Below are positions 23,016 to 32,659 of a stretch of DNA of 64,000 nucleotides, piece after piece. The position numbers were made by a program, and so were the translations under genes. This DNA comes from Takakia lepidozioides. Taxonomy: Eukaryota; Streptophyta; Takakiopsida; Takakiales; Takakiaceae. Numbering within the stretch: position 1 is the first letter of the stretch; every line of letters begins with the position of its first letter. Where the stretch lies: NCBI GenBank assembly GCA_030704615.1, contig CM060734.1, positions 42,362,042 through 42,426,041 on the forward strand. The letters are read 5' to 3'. The notes beneath the pieces were generated by a model, which was not told where the DNA came from, ran no database searches, and saw only the letters and a list, made by a program, of their open reading frames with translations.

Positions 23016-23345
23016 AATTGAAAGTGGGAGATTACCTGTAGATGTTATAGTTCAATCTCACTGAGTGGGAGTATTGAGTATTGGGAATAGCGAACTAGTT
23101 CTTGGGAACAGTGAGATTTGAACTATGCAATTGCTTGCCAAAAGTACTGTGACATATAGTGTGTGATGCTTCCATGTGTTGTTTGTTTTTAGTTACAGAG
23201 CAGGAACACGTTGTATGAGCAGGAACACATTGTATGACACTATATGCAGAAAATGAGACGAGAGTGGAATCTAAGAGCATTGAATGGTGATTGTGTGTAT
23301 GATTAGATATGAATGTGTAGTGTGACAGCGTTCATTGAATAATGA
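23016..23345 (+). mobile_element. Probable copia 3' LTR region
   Basis: A purine-rich CTGAGTGGGAGT (about 23060-23071) follows the RNase H end and resembles a polypurine tract. The sequence after it would be the 3' LTR, but no second copy is present to confirm its limits. Two copies of GAGCAGGAACAC lie at 23198-23230. Confidence 0.45.
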
Positions 23346-23349
23346 TAGT

Positions 23350-23578
23350 CAATAGGGCAAGTTTGGGAAGGATGGCAAGAATAGGAAAGAAGAGAAAAGA
23401 GACGTTGTGGAAATCCTTGTAAACCAGCCCAGACCCCAAGCACTCATTGTGTGGCCAAGTCCCCAAGAGAAAGGAAATAATGAATCAATTGTGCCATGCC
23501 TATTGGAGGTTGCTTCTCATTGAAGAGCCTGGGTTCAACTAGACTTTAAAGAAGGCCCAAACTGCTAGAGGGTGACAC
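23350..23578 (+). pseudogene. Duplicate of receptor-kinase last exon 3' end
   Basis: This matches 51350-51150 in reverse orientation: [15 protein letters not shown] and the following untranslated text. The copy has CAG where the functional gene has its TAG stop. It ends at ACAC (23575-23578), where a gypsy LTR begins; the uninterrupted site GGTGACACCC is seen at the gene itself near 51150. It is a fragment without the kinase domain. Confidence 0.8.
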
Positions 23579-24018
23579 TGTCAAGTTAAATAAACACAGT
23601 GTGAAACTAACTAGAATAAATCTAGTTATTTGTATTTAACACTTGGATTTAGTTCAAGTGTTAAGTCAGGTATCAAGTTTAGCTTGACACCTGAACCGTC
23701 TTATCTTCACGAGAGCGTCAGTCGTGCGGCTCATCTCTCTCGAGATGAGCCTGCACGACCGAGCTCCTTCGCTGCTTAGAATCTGAGTGTGCTTATGAAA
23801 GGAGCATAGGATGTTGTGGGGTGGAGTCCCCATAGCTTGGGGTGCCCCTGGCTCGACTCTTAGTTTAACAAATGATGGTGTTGTATTTCATGTCCTTGTG
23901 TCAACAACGTGATTTTAGTTTTTTATCACTTATTGTGGCAGACTACTTTATTGTCCATATATGTGTGGTGTAGTTTGGACAGCGATGTAGTTGTGTAGCA
24001 ATACGTATGCGCACGACA
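23579..24018 (+). mobile_element. gypsy-2 LTR, 5' copy
   Basis: This LTR runs from TGTCAAG to GCGCACGACA. The left flank ends in ACAC (23575-23578). The other end of this insertion is now inverted at 25451, where the minus strand continues ACACCC. The inferred target duplication is ACAC. Confidence 0.7.
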
Positions 24019-24178
24019 CATCAATGATTGTCATCAATCGTTTTGTTTCAAACACAATTCTCATTTGGAATTTCCACAACTGAAAGTTCTCGCCATTGAA
24101 CTTGGTTATGTGCGTGAAATCTCTTGTATCTACATTCCTAGCCATCCTGACTAACTTCTGTAGATTAAACAAAAACAA
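24019..24178 (-). pseudogene. copia gag N-terminus (second copia element)
   Basis: The minus strand encodes KFNGENFQLWKFQMRIVF, the well-conserved start of Ty1/copia Gag, and breaks at MTIID where the gypsy LTR joins. A PBS and a complete LTR lie upstream (24226-24546). Confidence 0.8.
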
Positions 24179-24225
24179 GAAAGCATAACAACATCTTCAG
24201 CGTAGTGGTTTCAGTACCAAGATCG

Positions 24226-24238
24226 TGGGCCCATAACC
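24226..24238 (-). other. copia primer-binding site, half-tRNA type
   Basis: Minus-strand GGTTATGGGCCCA directly follows the LTR terminus CAACA. It is complementary to the anticodon-stem region of initiator tRNA-Met (GGGCCCATAACC), the half-tRNA priming used by some copia-type elements, rather than to the tRNA 3' end. Confidence 0.7.
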
Positions 24239-24546
24239 TGTTGACAGAGTTTATAAATCTACACACATCTACAACGAGATTCCACAGCCAGAGTCATACG
24301 ATCTGTATATTTAGATATGAGAGAAAAAGAAAACAGTAAGTTAGAGACAAGCAAGACAACTGTTCTTGATTCTTGAAAAACAAGATAACATAATAGTCAG
24401 GCTTCACGTCTATCTATATTCTGTCCAGTAACGAGCAGTCAATATATTTGACCAGCTGTCACTAATTTAAAATCAAACTCCTCATGATGACGGTGTGATG
24501 ATGTAAATCGTTGTAATCCTACATCAGATAATCCACATCCCCGACA
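24239..24546 (-). mobile_element. copia 5' LTR (second element)
   Basis: On the minus strand it begins TGTCGGGG (24546) and ends GTCAACA (24239), 308 bp, with TGT/ACA ends. A TTTATAAA-like TATA lies near 24251-24259. Confidence 0.65.
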
Positions 24547-24699
24547 AAGCGTTCTACAATGATGCGTCCGACGGATCGAGAGTATGAGCATGCGTGTGTA
24601 ATGTCAATACTGCAGACACTGTGGACTGACGAGAGATGAGTAGAATTGCAGGAGGATTAAGAGTTGCGGTAGACAAGTTTTCCCCTCCGAGATTATTCT

Positions 24700-25446
24700 G
24701 TAGAGAGAGAAAGAAAGAAAAACTCCAGCCGAAGCTGGCAATTAAATTCTGTATAGAAAGAAGTGAGCAGCTATAACGTTGAAGTACACACAAATTATGC
24801 AAAAAACAATTAACACAATCATGTATCGTACGTAGATTTCCAAGCAAGGCTTGCATCCTTGATGCATCATATCCTCTGCACAGATGGAAACACCTGCAGT
24901 GGTCCAACATTGGATACAAGAGGATGAGAGAAGCACAAATTAACAACAGTAACGACATTATGTAGACTGGATTTTCGCCTTACGCGTCACTTTCCAGCAT
25001 CAACTATATTGCAACAGAAGGGAGGGCTATTCCTCGCCACTGCTTTCAACTTCAGGACCACCGCTCCCACCGAAAACTGTACCTAAGGTGACATGTAGCA
25101 ACGCCTGCCTAGTGCTGGCTAGTAATGTACCATCACGCTGTGAGTAGACTTGCCTCTCTAGTCGGCTGCAGGGAATTATCTCGGAGATCTACCTCTAGTT
25201 GGTCTCTTCTACAGAAGTATAAGTAAATGTCATATCATGTGTACGTCCCTCCTTGTCTTTCTGGGGAATGGTTTGGTGAGCATTTTCCTTGTCAGCATCT
25301 TAGCTGTCCTCTACGATGCAACTGGTGTTGGACTTGCTGGATCCACTGCCGTAGCCCAAGTCCCTCCTCTCCCATCTGATCCACCGGCAACAAAGACTAC
25401 AGCACCATTGTTTGATAATAGCTAATGACACACACACACACAAAGG
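24700..25446 (+). repeat. Duplicate of the receptor-kinase 3' flank
   Basis: This aligns with 50440-51150 in the same orientation, including CCACCGCTCCCACCGAAAAC and the CA-repeat beside AATAGCTAATGACAC. It belongs to the same duplicated block as 23350-23578, but the relative orientation is reversed, which shows an inversion. Confidence 0.82.
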
Positions 25447-25450
25447 GTGT

Positions 25451-25535
25451 TGTCGTGCGCATACGTATCGCTACACAACTACATCGCTGTCCAAACTACA
25501 CCACACATATATGGACAACAAAGTAGTCTGCCACA
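25451..25535 (-). mobile_element. gypsy-2 3' LTR (truncated)
   Basis: On the minus strand, TGTGGCAGAC through GCGCACGACA (85 bp) follows the polypurine tract AGGGGGGCGA. It matches only the last part of the LTR at 23579-24018. The flank after it begins ACACCC. Confidence 0.65.
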
Positions 25536-25795
25536 ATCGCCCCCCTAGCTGGTGGATAGGTCCCTCTAACTCCAGATAGCTACAAGATGTAATAGCCACA
25601 ACCGTACTAAGTCCTCTATCACTGTCCCTATTGTACTCAAACTCTATAGACCAAGAGGCCGAGTACAAGAGTAGTCCCATCGTTAGTCGCCGTCTTGCAA
25701 TCTGTGAACTTGAGCCAGGATCTCATGTGTTCAAGGTCTCCTAGTAGCTTGGCCTTGCATTTCTTGTTAGCCTCCCATGGTTGTATCCATTCCCA

Positions 25796-26080
25796 CTATC
25801 CAATGCAATGCGGACATAACCAATCCCCATCAGGAACCATCTCAAGAGGTGGAGTCAAGCATCCCATATGCCAACCTCTAGAGCATCGATCACACACCAG
25901 CATGGTGGCTGCTCCTCTAGCAGACCCACACAACATGCACCTCAAACTTGCAACCACTGCCAGGTTTGGGTCAATCCTGCCATCGACATTCGGAAGGTGA
26001 CATGGCGCACAATTACGCACATGGTCCTTCCAAGTTATGCCATCCTAACCCTCCAAGATCAAGACGTCTGAGGGCAATAC
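25796..26080 (-). pseudogene. gypsy-2: integrase C-terminal PHD finger
   Basis: The minus strand encodes an intact Cys4-His-Cys3 PHD finger at 25939-25805: CMLCG, CDRCSRGWHMGC and GDWLCPHC, ending in a stop just before the LTR. All eight zinc ligands are present. It is preceded by RNCAPCHLPNVDGRIDPN, linking it to the integrase tail. In many plant gypsy elements a chromodomain holds this position. PHD fingers bind modified or unmodified H3 tails, so a role in choosing integration sites is a reasonable inference. Confidence 0.88.
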
Positions 26081-26092
26081 CTCTCAAACCCT

Positions 26093-27110
26093 CTAAATAA
26101 CACATCTTGCAGTCACATCCAAGGTCGTAGGAGCAGTCTGCTGCAGATAAACATAGTTACCAGGGTTAAATCTCCGGATCCCAGGACAATAGCCCCCACC
26201 ACGTATGGTAGCATACCTCAACGTATCACGATGTTGTGCAATGGCAAGATTCTCAAAAGCCATGGGCATGACTTTCTTGAACAACTCTGCACGCTGATCA
26301 CATGCACGTGCCCACACGTCCGGATCATCAAGGTTAAGAACTGTAGCAGCTTCTCTACGAATGGATGTAGGCTCCGGCTCTCGGCCAAAGAGAAGAAAGT
26401 ATGGTGAGAAGGAGGCAAGCGATGCTTGCTTGCTGAACCTGTAGCCCATGGCTAACCAGGGTAACTGAAGGTCCCAATCTCCTAGGTGTCTCTTCTACAA
26501 GCCATACTTGCGCAAACCCCTCTTTACTGCCTGAACAACCCTCTTTGCCAAGCCATCGGCCTCAAGATGATCCCGAGAAGTGGTGTGGTGGTCTACCAAG
26601 GCCTTGTCACACAAAACCTGAAACTCTCCCAAGAACTCTCTCCCTTGGTTCGTGAGTATCTCAGCTGGAGCACCGAATTGGTTAAGTACACAATCCAAGA
26701 ATGCATACGCAGCTCCCTCACTAGCATTATCAGGCAATGGAACCAACTCGATCCACTTGGAGAAGTGCTCCACCATCACCAACACGTACTTGTTGTGGCG
26801 CATCGTCAGTGACAACGGCCCTGCGAAGTCAAGACTCCACCTATAGCCCAATCCCATGATCGGAAGAGGGTGCAATTGTGGAGTAGGGGCGTTGAATGAA
26901 GCACGCATCCTGTCACACACCATGCACCGAGCCACAAATTGTTGCACCTCTGTGTGCATACCACGCCACCAATACTGCCCTTGCAGTAGACTATGAGTGC
27001 GTCGCACCCCAAAATGCCCCAACTCCTTATGGGCATGCCGCACTAACCGTGCCCGCTGGGTTGGGTGAGGCATAATCCTCACTCGACCATCCTCCTACAC
27101 TCGAAGCAGA
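26093..27110 (-). pseudogene. gypsy-2: integrase
   Basis: The zinc-binding HHCC region is present (HKELGHFGVRRTHS, then CMVC). The catalytic core starts at WSLDFAGPL. The second acidic residue is lost: the expected TDQG reads TNQGREFLG. The glutamate site also appears changed (ADGLAKRVVQ, where Glu usually follows Ala). Stops at 27095, 26495 and 26093 add to the damage. The tail AFENLAIAQHRD continues toward the PHD finger. The enzyme would join element DNA to the host genome, but this copy cannot be active. Confidence 0.9.
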
Positions 27111-27299
27111 TGTGTCCCCTCCCACTTGAACTTCTTGGCTCGTTGTAGGATCCGATCTCTCTCCTTGGCAGTCACAGTGGCTGCCGTGTCTCCAGTGCGG
27201 AGATAGTCCAACACAGCTGAATCCTCATGTATATCTTTGGCGCCACCTTGCTCATTGCTAGCCTCAGGGTCCTCAGTCACTTGATCTACAGTCATCCCT

Positions 27300-28917
27300 G
27301 TTGCAGGTCCAGCCTGGCCTTCCGCTACCAAGATACACAGAAATGCAGATGCATGCCATCCGGGCACCATCTCCTCCTCCGTCTCACCATGCCACCGAGC
27401 TCCAGTGTCATCCTGCTGGCTCGTGCATGGATTGCGACTCAACCCATCTGCATCCCGATTGACCAAATCCGGTCGATGCACAACCTGAAAGTCATACTCT
27501 TGAAGGATGAGTGCCCACAGTGCAAGCTTCCCTGTAAGCTTGTCTGACTCCATCAACCACTTGAGTGGTTGGTGATCCGTGACAAGGGTGAAGAGATTGC
27601 CGTATAGATAGCACCTGAAGTGTGCCACGGCCCACACTGCAGCTAAGCATTCTCCTTTATATGAGCTATACTTAGACTCTGCAACGTTGTTCGAGCGGCT
27701 AGCATAAGCCACTACGTACTCTCTTCCCTCATCATCCACCTGTGTGAGCACCGCTCCAAGCCCCAGCATGCTCCAATCTGTATGCAGCTGAAAATGACGC
27801 CCCCTGATAGGTCATCTCAAGATGGGCGCCAAGGTCAACCTCGCCTTGAGCTCTTGAAAAGCTTGTTCTTGCTCATCTTCCCACTGCCACTCCTGGTCCA
27901 CCTTGGTCAGTTTGGTTAGAGCCTTTGCAATGGCACTAAATCCCTTAACAAACCGTCTATAATAGTTTGCTAACCCCATGAAAGCTCAAACTCGGCTCAC
28001 ATCCGTGGGGCGTGGAATCTGTGCAATGGACTCTACCTTAGTTTGCTGTACCCCCAATCCTCCAGGATATATCATGTGACCCAGATACTCAATTTGGTTG
28101 TGGAAAAACTTGCACTTCCCCGGATGTAACTTCAATCCGTGCGCCCTTAAGCGCTCAAATACCACTTGAAGGTGTCTCTCATGCTCCTCCACCGTAGCAC
28201 TAAAGATGATGATGTCATCTATGTAGCACCGAGCAAACTCCACCCCTGCTAGAATCCTATCCATGACTCTCTGAAACTCTGCAGGAGCGTTCTTAAGCCC
28301 AAATGGTAAGAACCGCCACTGGTATAGGCAATCCTTCCCGTGCTCATTGATCCCCCAGAATGCCGTCTTCTGCTTATCCGCCTCCTTGATCGACAACTGG
28401 TGATATCTGAATCGTAAATCCAAAGTGCTAAAGACCTTGGCATGCCCAATGGCATCAAAGATCTCTTCTGGTGTCGGCATGGCATACCTATCGGACTTGG
28501 TCTGACGATTTACAGGCCGGTAATCATACGTCTCTCCGTCCAATTGCCATAGACATCCTTCTTGGCTGGCATCACTGTGGCTAAAGCATACTCTCCCCCA
28601 GATAGCTCCACCAAACCAGCCTCCCAAAGGTCCTGAGTTCTCATCTGAATCAAGGACCTCTCTATGTCATTGTATCTATAGGGTCTCCGAAAGATTGGCG
28701 TGTCAGTAGCCAATTCAATGCGAATCTCTTGACCCTTAAGTGCTCCTAAGTCCTTCAAACTGAAGGCAAAGTAGTTCTTGTAAGCCCTCAAGAATCGCCG
28801 TATACGTCGTCTCTCTCCTCCGGTGACTATGGGTCCAACATCAGGTTCCCAGTTGTCCTCCGTGACTGTAACCTTGAGTCCAGCATGCTTAGAGGTAGAA
28901 GACGCGTCCCGTGGTTG
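27300..28917 (-). pseudogene. gypsy-2: reverse transcriptase and RNase H
   Basis: RT motifs: DYRPVNRQTKSDRYAM, FSTLDLRFRYHQ, LPFGLKNAPAEFQR and CYIDDIIIFSA. RNase H motifs: HTDWSMLGLGAVLTQ, YSSYKGECLAAVWA and TDHQPLKWLMESDKL. A 7-bp deletion near 28530, seen by comparison with the plus-strand copy, shifts the frame before the RT core. A CGA-to-TGA stop lies at 27983-27985 and another in-frame TGA precedes RNase H. Otherwise the copy is closely similar to 18962-20580. Confidence 0.92.
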
Positions 28918-29255
28918 CTATGCTGCAACCTCTTGAGCAGTGACCACTGCCTCCTCTATCAGTGACAATGTCTCATCTTGCCCCATCAACCCATCCTTGA
29001 GGACCTCCTCAACCCGAGAAAAATCCCCAACCTCATCCATCACCGCCGCCTTGGCTGCCAACTCCTTCTGAACCTCGAGCACCTCCCATGTGTGCCATGG
29101 ATGCGGCCTGCACCTCGTGGTCCTCACCTGTTCGCCCCCACTCGCTGCCTGTACCGTCTCGGTAGGCAGGGAGATCCTCAAGGGAAATATACTTTGTACT
29201 TTGCGTTGCTCAGCCATAGCTAAGCTGATAATCCAGGTCAAGCAATTGAGGTCCA
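28918..29255 (-). pseudogene. gypsy-2: methyltransferase motif X remnant and linker
   Basis: The minus strand starts abruptly within motif X (MDLNCLTWIISLA) and carries the same Glu-rich linker as 18640-18961, ending in TAG followed by CAACCA. The rest of the methyltransferase is missing and unrelated sequence begins at about 29256, so this copy is 5'-truncated. Presence of the motif X remnant shows that this copy, too, descended from a methyltransferase-bearing element. Confidence 0.8.
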
Positions 29256-29760
29256 TTTGCTTTTGTTTCCTCACTCGCTTTCGTTCCAGAGGTTATAGAG
29301 CACCATTTGTTTCTTGCATGTCATGTTTCGTGAGTGTGTTGTTTTGTCTGATGCGGAGCATCTCATTTCAATTCATTGGTTCCAAAGTTGTTTCAATTTG
29401 TTTGAATTGATTAAAGCTGTTTAGGTGTTTCAATGCATTGCTGCTTCTCTGCTGGTGGTTTATATGGTGGTTTGTAAGGTTGGTTGGTATGGGTGGTTTG
29501 TGGTCCTGGTTTACTGGTGCTGCTGGATTATTAGGGTTATGGATTAGGGTTATGGCGGGTTAGGATCATGGTTTTTTGCGATTGGTTTTTCGAATTTTCG
29601 ATATTTGAAAACGGGTTTTTCTTCGGGCCTAGGCTACTCTAGTAGACTAGTCTCCGTAGACCACTAGACCTCTAGTAGACCTCCATAAACTCCGGCAGGA
29701 CAAACCACACGAACCTCGCCTGCCAAGGCACAACATAAGGATGTTTTGAGATAGACTTAT
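29256..29760. other. Spacer with short telomere-like runs
   Basis: No gene is supported. TTAGGGTTATGGATTAGGGTTATGG lies at 29528-29552; CTAGTAGAC repeats occur near 29640-29680. Confidence 0.4.
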
Positions 29761-29798
29761 GTCGGTGCCTCCCCTGCGTTGATTTTTTGTTTTGTCAG

Positions 29799-30402
29799 TA
29801 TAAAAAGAAGGGGCGTAGGAGTGCACACGGTGGCCAAAGATGGTTCTGAGACTGTCGTCGACATCTGTAAGAGGCCAAAGAGACAGAATCCAGTAAACAT
29901 CAACGAAGTAGAAAACCAAGACGCATCACTGGTTGTATCGAAAACAAAAACCTTCAAGAAGAGATCTGATAATCAAATATCAGATGTGGGCTCTGACGTG
30001 CAAACCTTCATAAATCCGGGCACTGACGAATCAATGTTCGAGGGAGTTATTCGACGGGAGACAACGGAGGAAACAGAGGAAGAGAAAGATGAAAGTGATG
30101 AGTGCAATCTTCAGTCTGATTCAAATAATGACATTTCTGTAGGAGATAGTGAACAGACCCCGGGATCCGTCCTTCCGTCCTCTCCCTAATACAGTCCTGA
30201 CTCTCCTCAGTATCCAGTATCTGTCCTTATAATTTCTCCAGAATATGTCCCCGCTGATTCTCCAGAATATGTCCCTGCAGATTCTCCTCAGTACGTCCCT
30301 GGAGATTAGACTCCACAATACATCTCTGGAGATTCTCCGACATATACCCCTAGAGAGTACACCCCTGAAACCCTCAGGATGATTCAAGAGAGCCTCTTGT
30401 AG
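29799..30402 (+). pseudogene. Acidic protein with CTD-like SPxYVPxD repeats, broken
   Basis: A splice-acceptor-like TTTTGTCAG ends at 29798. The frame then encodes a charged region with a Glu/Asp-rich stretch (about 30058-30110). The C-terminal part repeats an eight-residue unit, SPEYVPAD, about seven times with variation. This recalls the Tyr-Ser-Pro repeats of the RNA polymerase II tail, but no polymerase domain is present. In-frame stops at 30187-30189 and 30307-30309 interrupt the repeats, and the frame ends at 30400-30402. AATAAA lies near 30541. It is probably the 3' exon of the gene that starts near 9.2 kb. I recognise no family. Confidence 0.45.
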
Positions 30403-30630
30403 TTATTGTAGATATAAGAAAATGAAAAGATGAACCTCATCTTACAAAAGAATATCGAGTTCTTGTAGATATTATGTATTCGTTATTCGAACAATTTTGA
30501 GACCGCATGATGTATGGAATGGCGAGACGAGCCTTCTCTGAATAAATGTTTTTTCTTCTTATGAGTGAAATATTTTTCTCCTCCTGCATTGAATTCTTTT
30601 ATCTGTCAGCTATGAGCGTGTGAAGTGGTG

Positions 30631-30654
30631 AACCTCCACTGGATAGTGGAGGTT
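30631..30654. repeat. 24-nt near-palindrome, copy 6
   Basis: AACCTCCACT, GGAT, then AGTGGAGGTT: the arms are exact inverted complements. It lies about 90 bases after the AATAAA of the acidic repeat gene. Confidence 0.88.
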
Positions 30655-30699
30655 ACTGTCCTGGGAGTTTTGTAATGCTAATATGTTTGAAGAGAAGTA

Positions 30700-32340
30700 G
30701 ATGAAAGACAATGTGTTAGTTTCTGCTCTTCAAGAGTGATAAGGAAAAGTTAGAAATAATTGTTTTTAACGAATATTTTTTTAATTTTAAAAAAATAGAA
30801 TGAACTGGCAAAATGTAATTTTGATGTACCTGGAGCTGATACCAGACTAGAGCTCAGAGCTGAGAACAGCTTGACGAAGAATTTGATGATGAAGTTGAAC
30901 GTGAGTTTCCAGAGGATGATCAGACTTTCTAGTGTTGTGCTAACATGGTAAGATACCTTTCACTTCTTGGGGTTTATAATGTACTTAACAATCCATCCAT
31001 TTATATCAAAGTTATATGTGTTGATTGGATTTTTGTACTGGTTTGACATTACAGTAATCTGAAACGACAGGGAAAGCTCTACAATGACAATCCATGCCAT
31101 GGGATTATGGCAGCTGCCTAGAATATGTAAAATACACCAAATTTGTGTGTGCGAAGATAATGCTACATGTGTGTATTATTGTACGGGTTCAATAATCATA
31201 GATTGCAATCTGTGATGGTTGTAATTTTGTGAAAATCGTAACTAGTATTCGTTGAGATCATTGATACCCTACACAATGCGAAATCTATATGAAACCAATC
31301 TGTGATCATTTGTACGATTCAGTTTCAAGGGCTAACCATCTCGTATGATACATGTGCAACTCCCCTTGGATACATATTTTGAACTGACCAATCCATATAG
31401 TGACTATTAAGTCGTGACTATTAAGCCATATAGATATTTGTTTTTCTGTTCACAGCTATTAACTCACACTTGAGTGGTATTAGTACTGTACTGGACTTGA
31501 ATGTGATGTGCACAATCAACATTGTAAGTGACATGCTTACTGGCTGGCTTTCTATGACTCATGTGTTTCTTTGTGGTGACTATGTGTGTCGACAAGAGTA
31601 AGTCTCTGAACATATGGGGCAAGGAAAGATGATATTTGGCCTTTGCTAATTGAGCAGACTGCTCACTTGTATCACAAAATGTGCAATGAGTAGTAAGAAT
31701 CACCTCTAGTTTATTTTCCAGACCTCCTTCATATAGACATCATTTTCCTTCTTTTTTCATAGATTGGAATGTTCATCAAATAGTTTAAAGAGCACACACA
31801 CTACAAGAACCATAAATATGCAGTGACAATTCAGCCTCATGGTACGACGCTCTTAACCCTACTTAGCTCCATAAGACTTTGATTTTTTTAAAAATGTGAA
31901 ATGACATACCTCATAATAAAGAGGTTAATGAAAGCATTGTTTTCTATAAATTTCTATTCTTGCAAACCCAATTTGTCAATGTTTTGACACATCAAATTTC
32001 CCTGAGGTAGTTCGGATATTGGAGACCTCTTTCAACAACACTAACAATGCTCAATTAGGATCCATCGCTAAGATTCCCATGGAAACCATGCCCATTGATG
32101 GGTAGCCATCACCACTAGGGTGGCCAGCTCAAGCGCCAGTAAGCGAAGAAGTACTTGACAATGAAACTGACAGTTGTGACAGCCGCCCTCTATACAATTT
32201 CAAACTCAAAAGGTATGTTGACTCAAACGCACAATATTGTATTATATTGCAACTTAACTGTTTTGCCTCCGAATGGACAAGGATTATGCATAACGCATAA
32301 ATGAGTGAATGAGTTGGACAGCCCTTGTAGTACTTGAAGT
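30700..32340. other. Intergenic, nothing recognised
   Basis: AT-rich sequence without a supported gene. Confidence 0.4.
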
Positions 32341-32349
32341 GGGGCACTC

Positions 32350-32658
32350 ATGTTTATAGTGTGGCTTTATGGTGACATGCAGTGGAGAATCGATGCAATT
32401 CCAGCGAAACTAGAGCGCTTGAAAATGATGGCAACTCGTCGTCAGAAAGCTTATGTGGGTGTGAAAAAAAAACTAGCCTTTCCAAAATTGACTACTATGA
32501 CCATACAAGCTCAACGTGTTGTATTTGAAGGATTGGTGACTAGGAGCCTGCAGCAGGGCCCACATTTATGTTGTGTGGAGGTTGTGTGCACGTCTTTTTA
32601 TGGCTATCATCACACGATTCCTCCGTCTTTGAATGTCACAAAAAATAAATGCGTGTGA
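32350..32658 (+). other. Short ORF and dispersed repeat, unrecognised
   Basis: A 102-codon ORF with no recognised domain. Its second half (about 32508-32620) matches 59138-59240: GCTCAACGTGTTGTAT, AAGGATTGGTGAC and AGGAGCCTGC. The coding potential is doubtful; it is more likely repeat sequence. Confidence 0.4.
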
Positions 32659-32659
32659 C

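Noticed and set aside
4427-30654. Endogenous giant-virus remnant, because of palindromic hairpins and Tyr-Pro repeats
   Set aside because: One palindrome lies inside a spliced intron, and the DUF7869 gene is of a type common in eukaryotic genomes. No capsid, polymerase or other viral core gene is visible.
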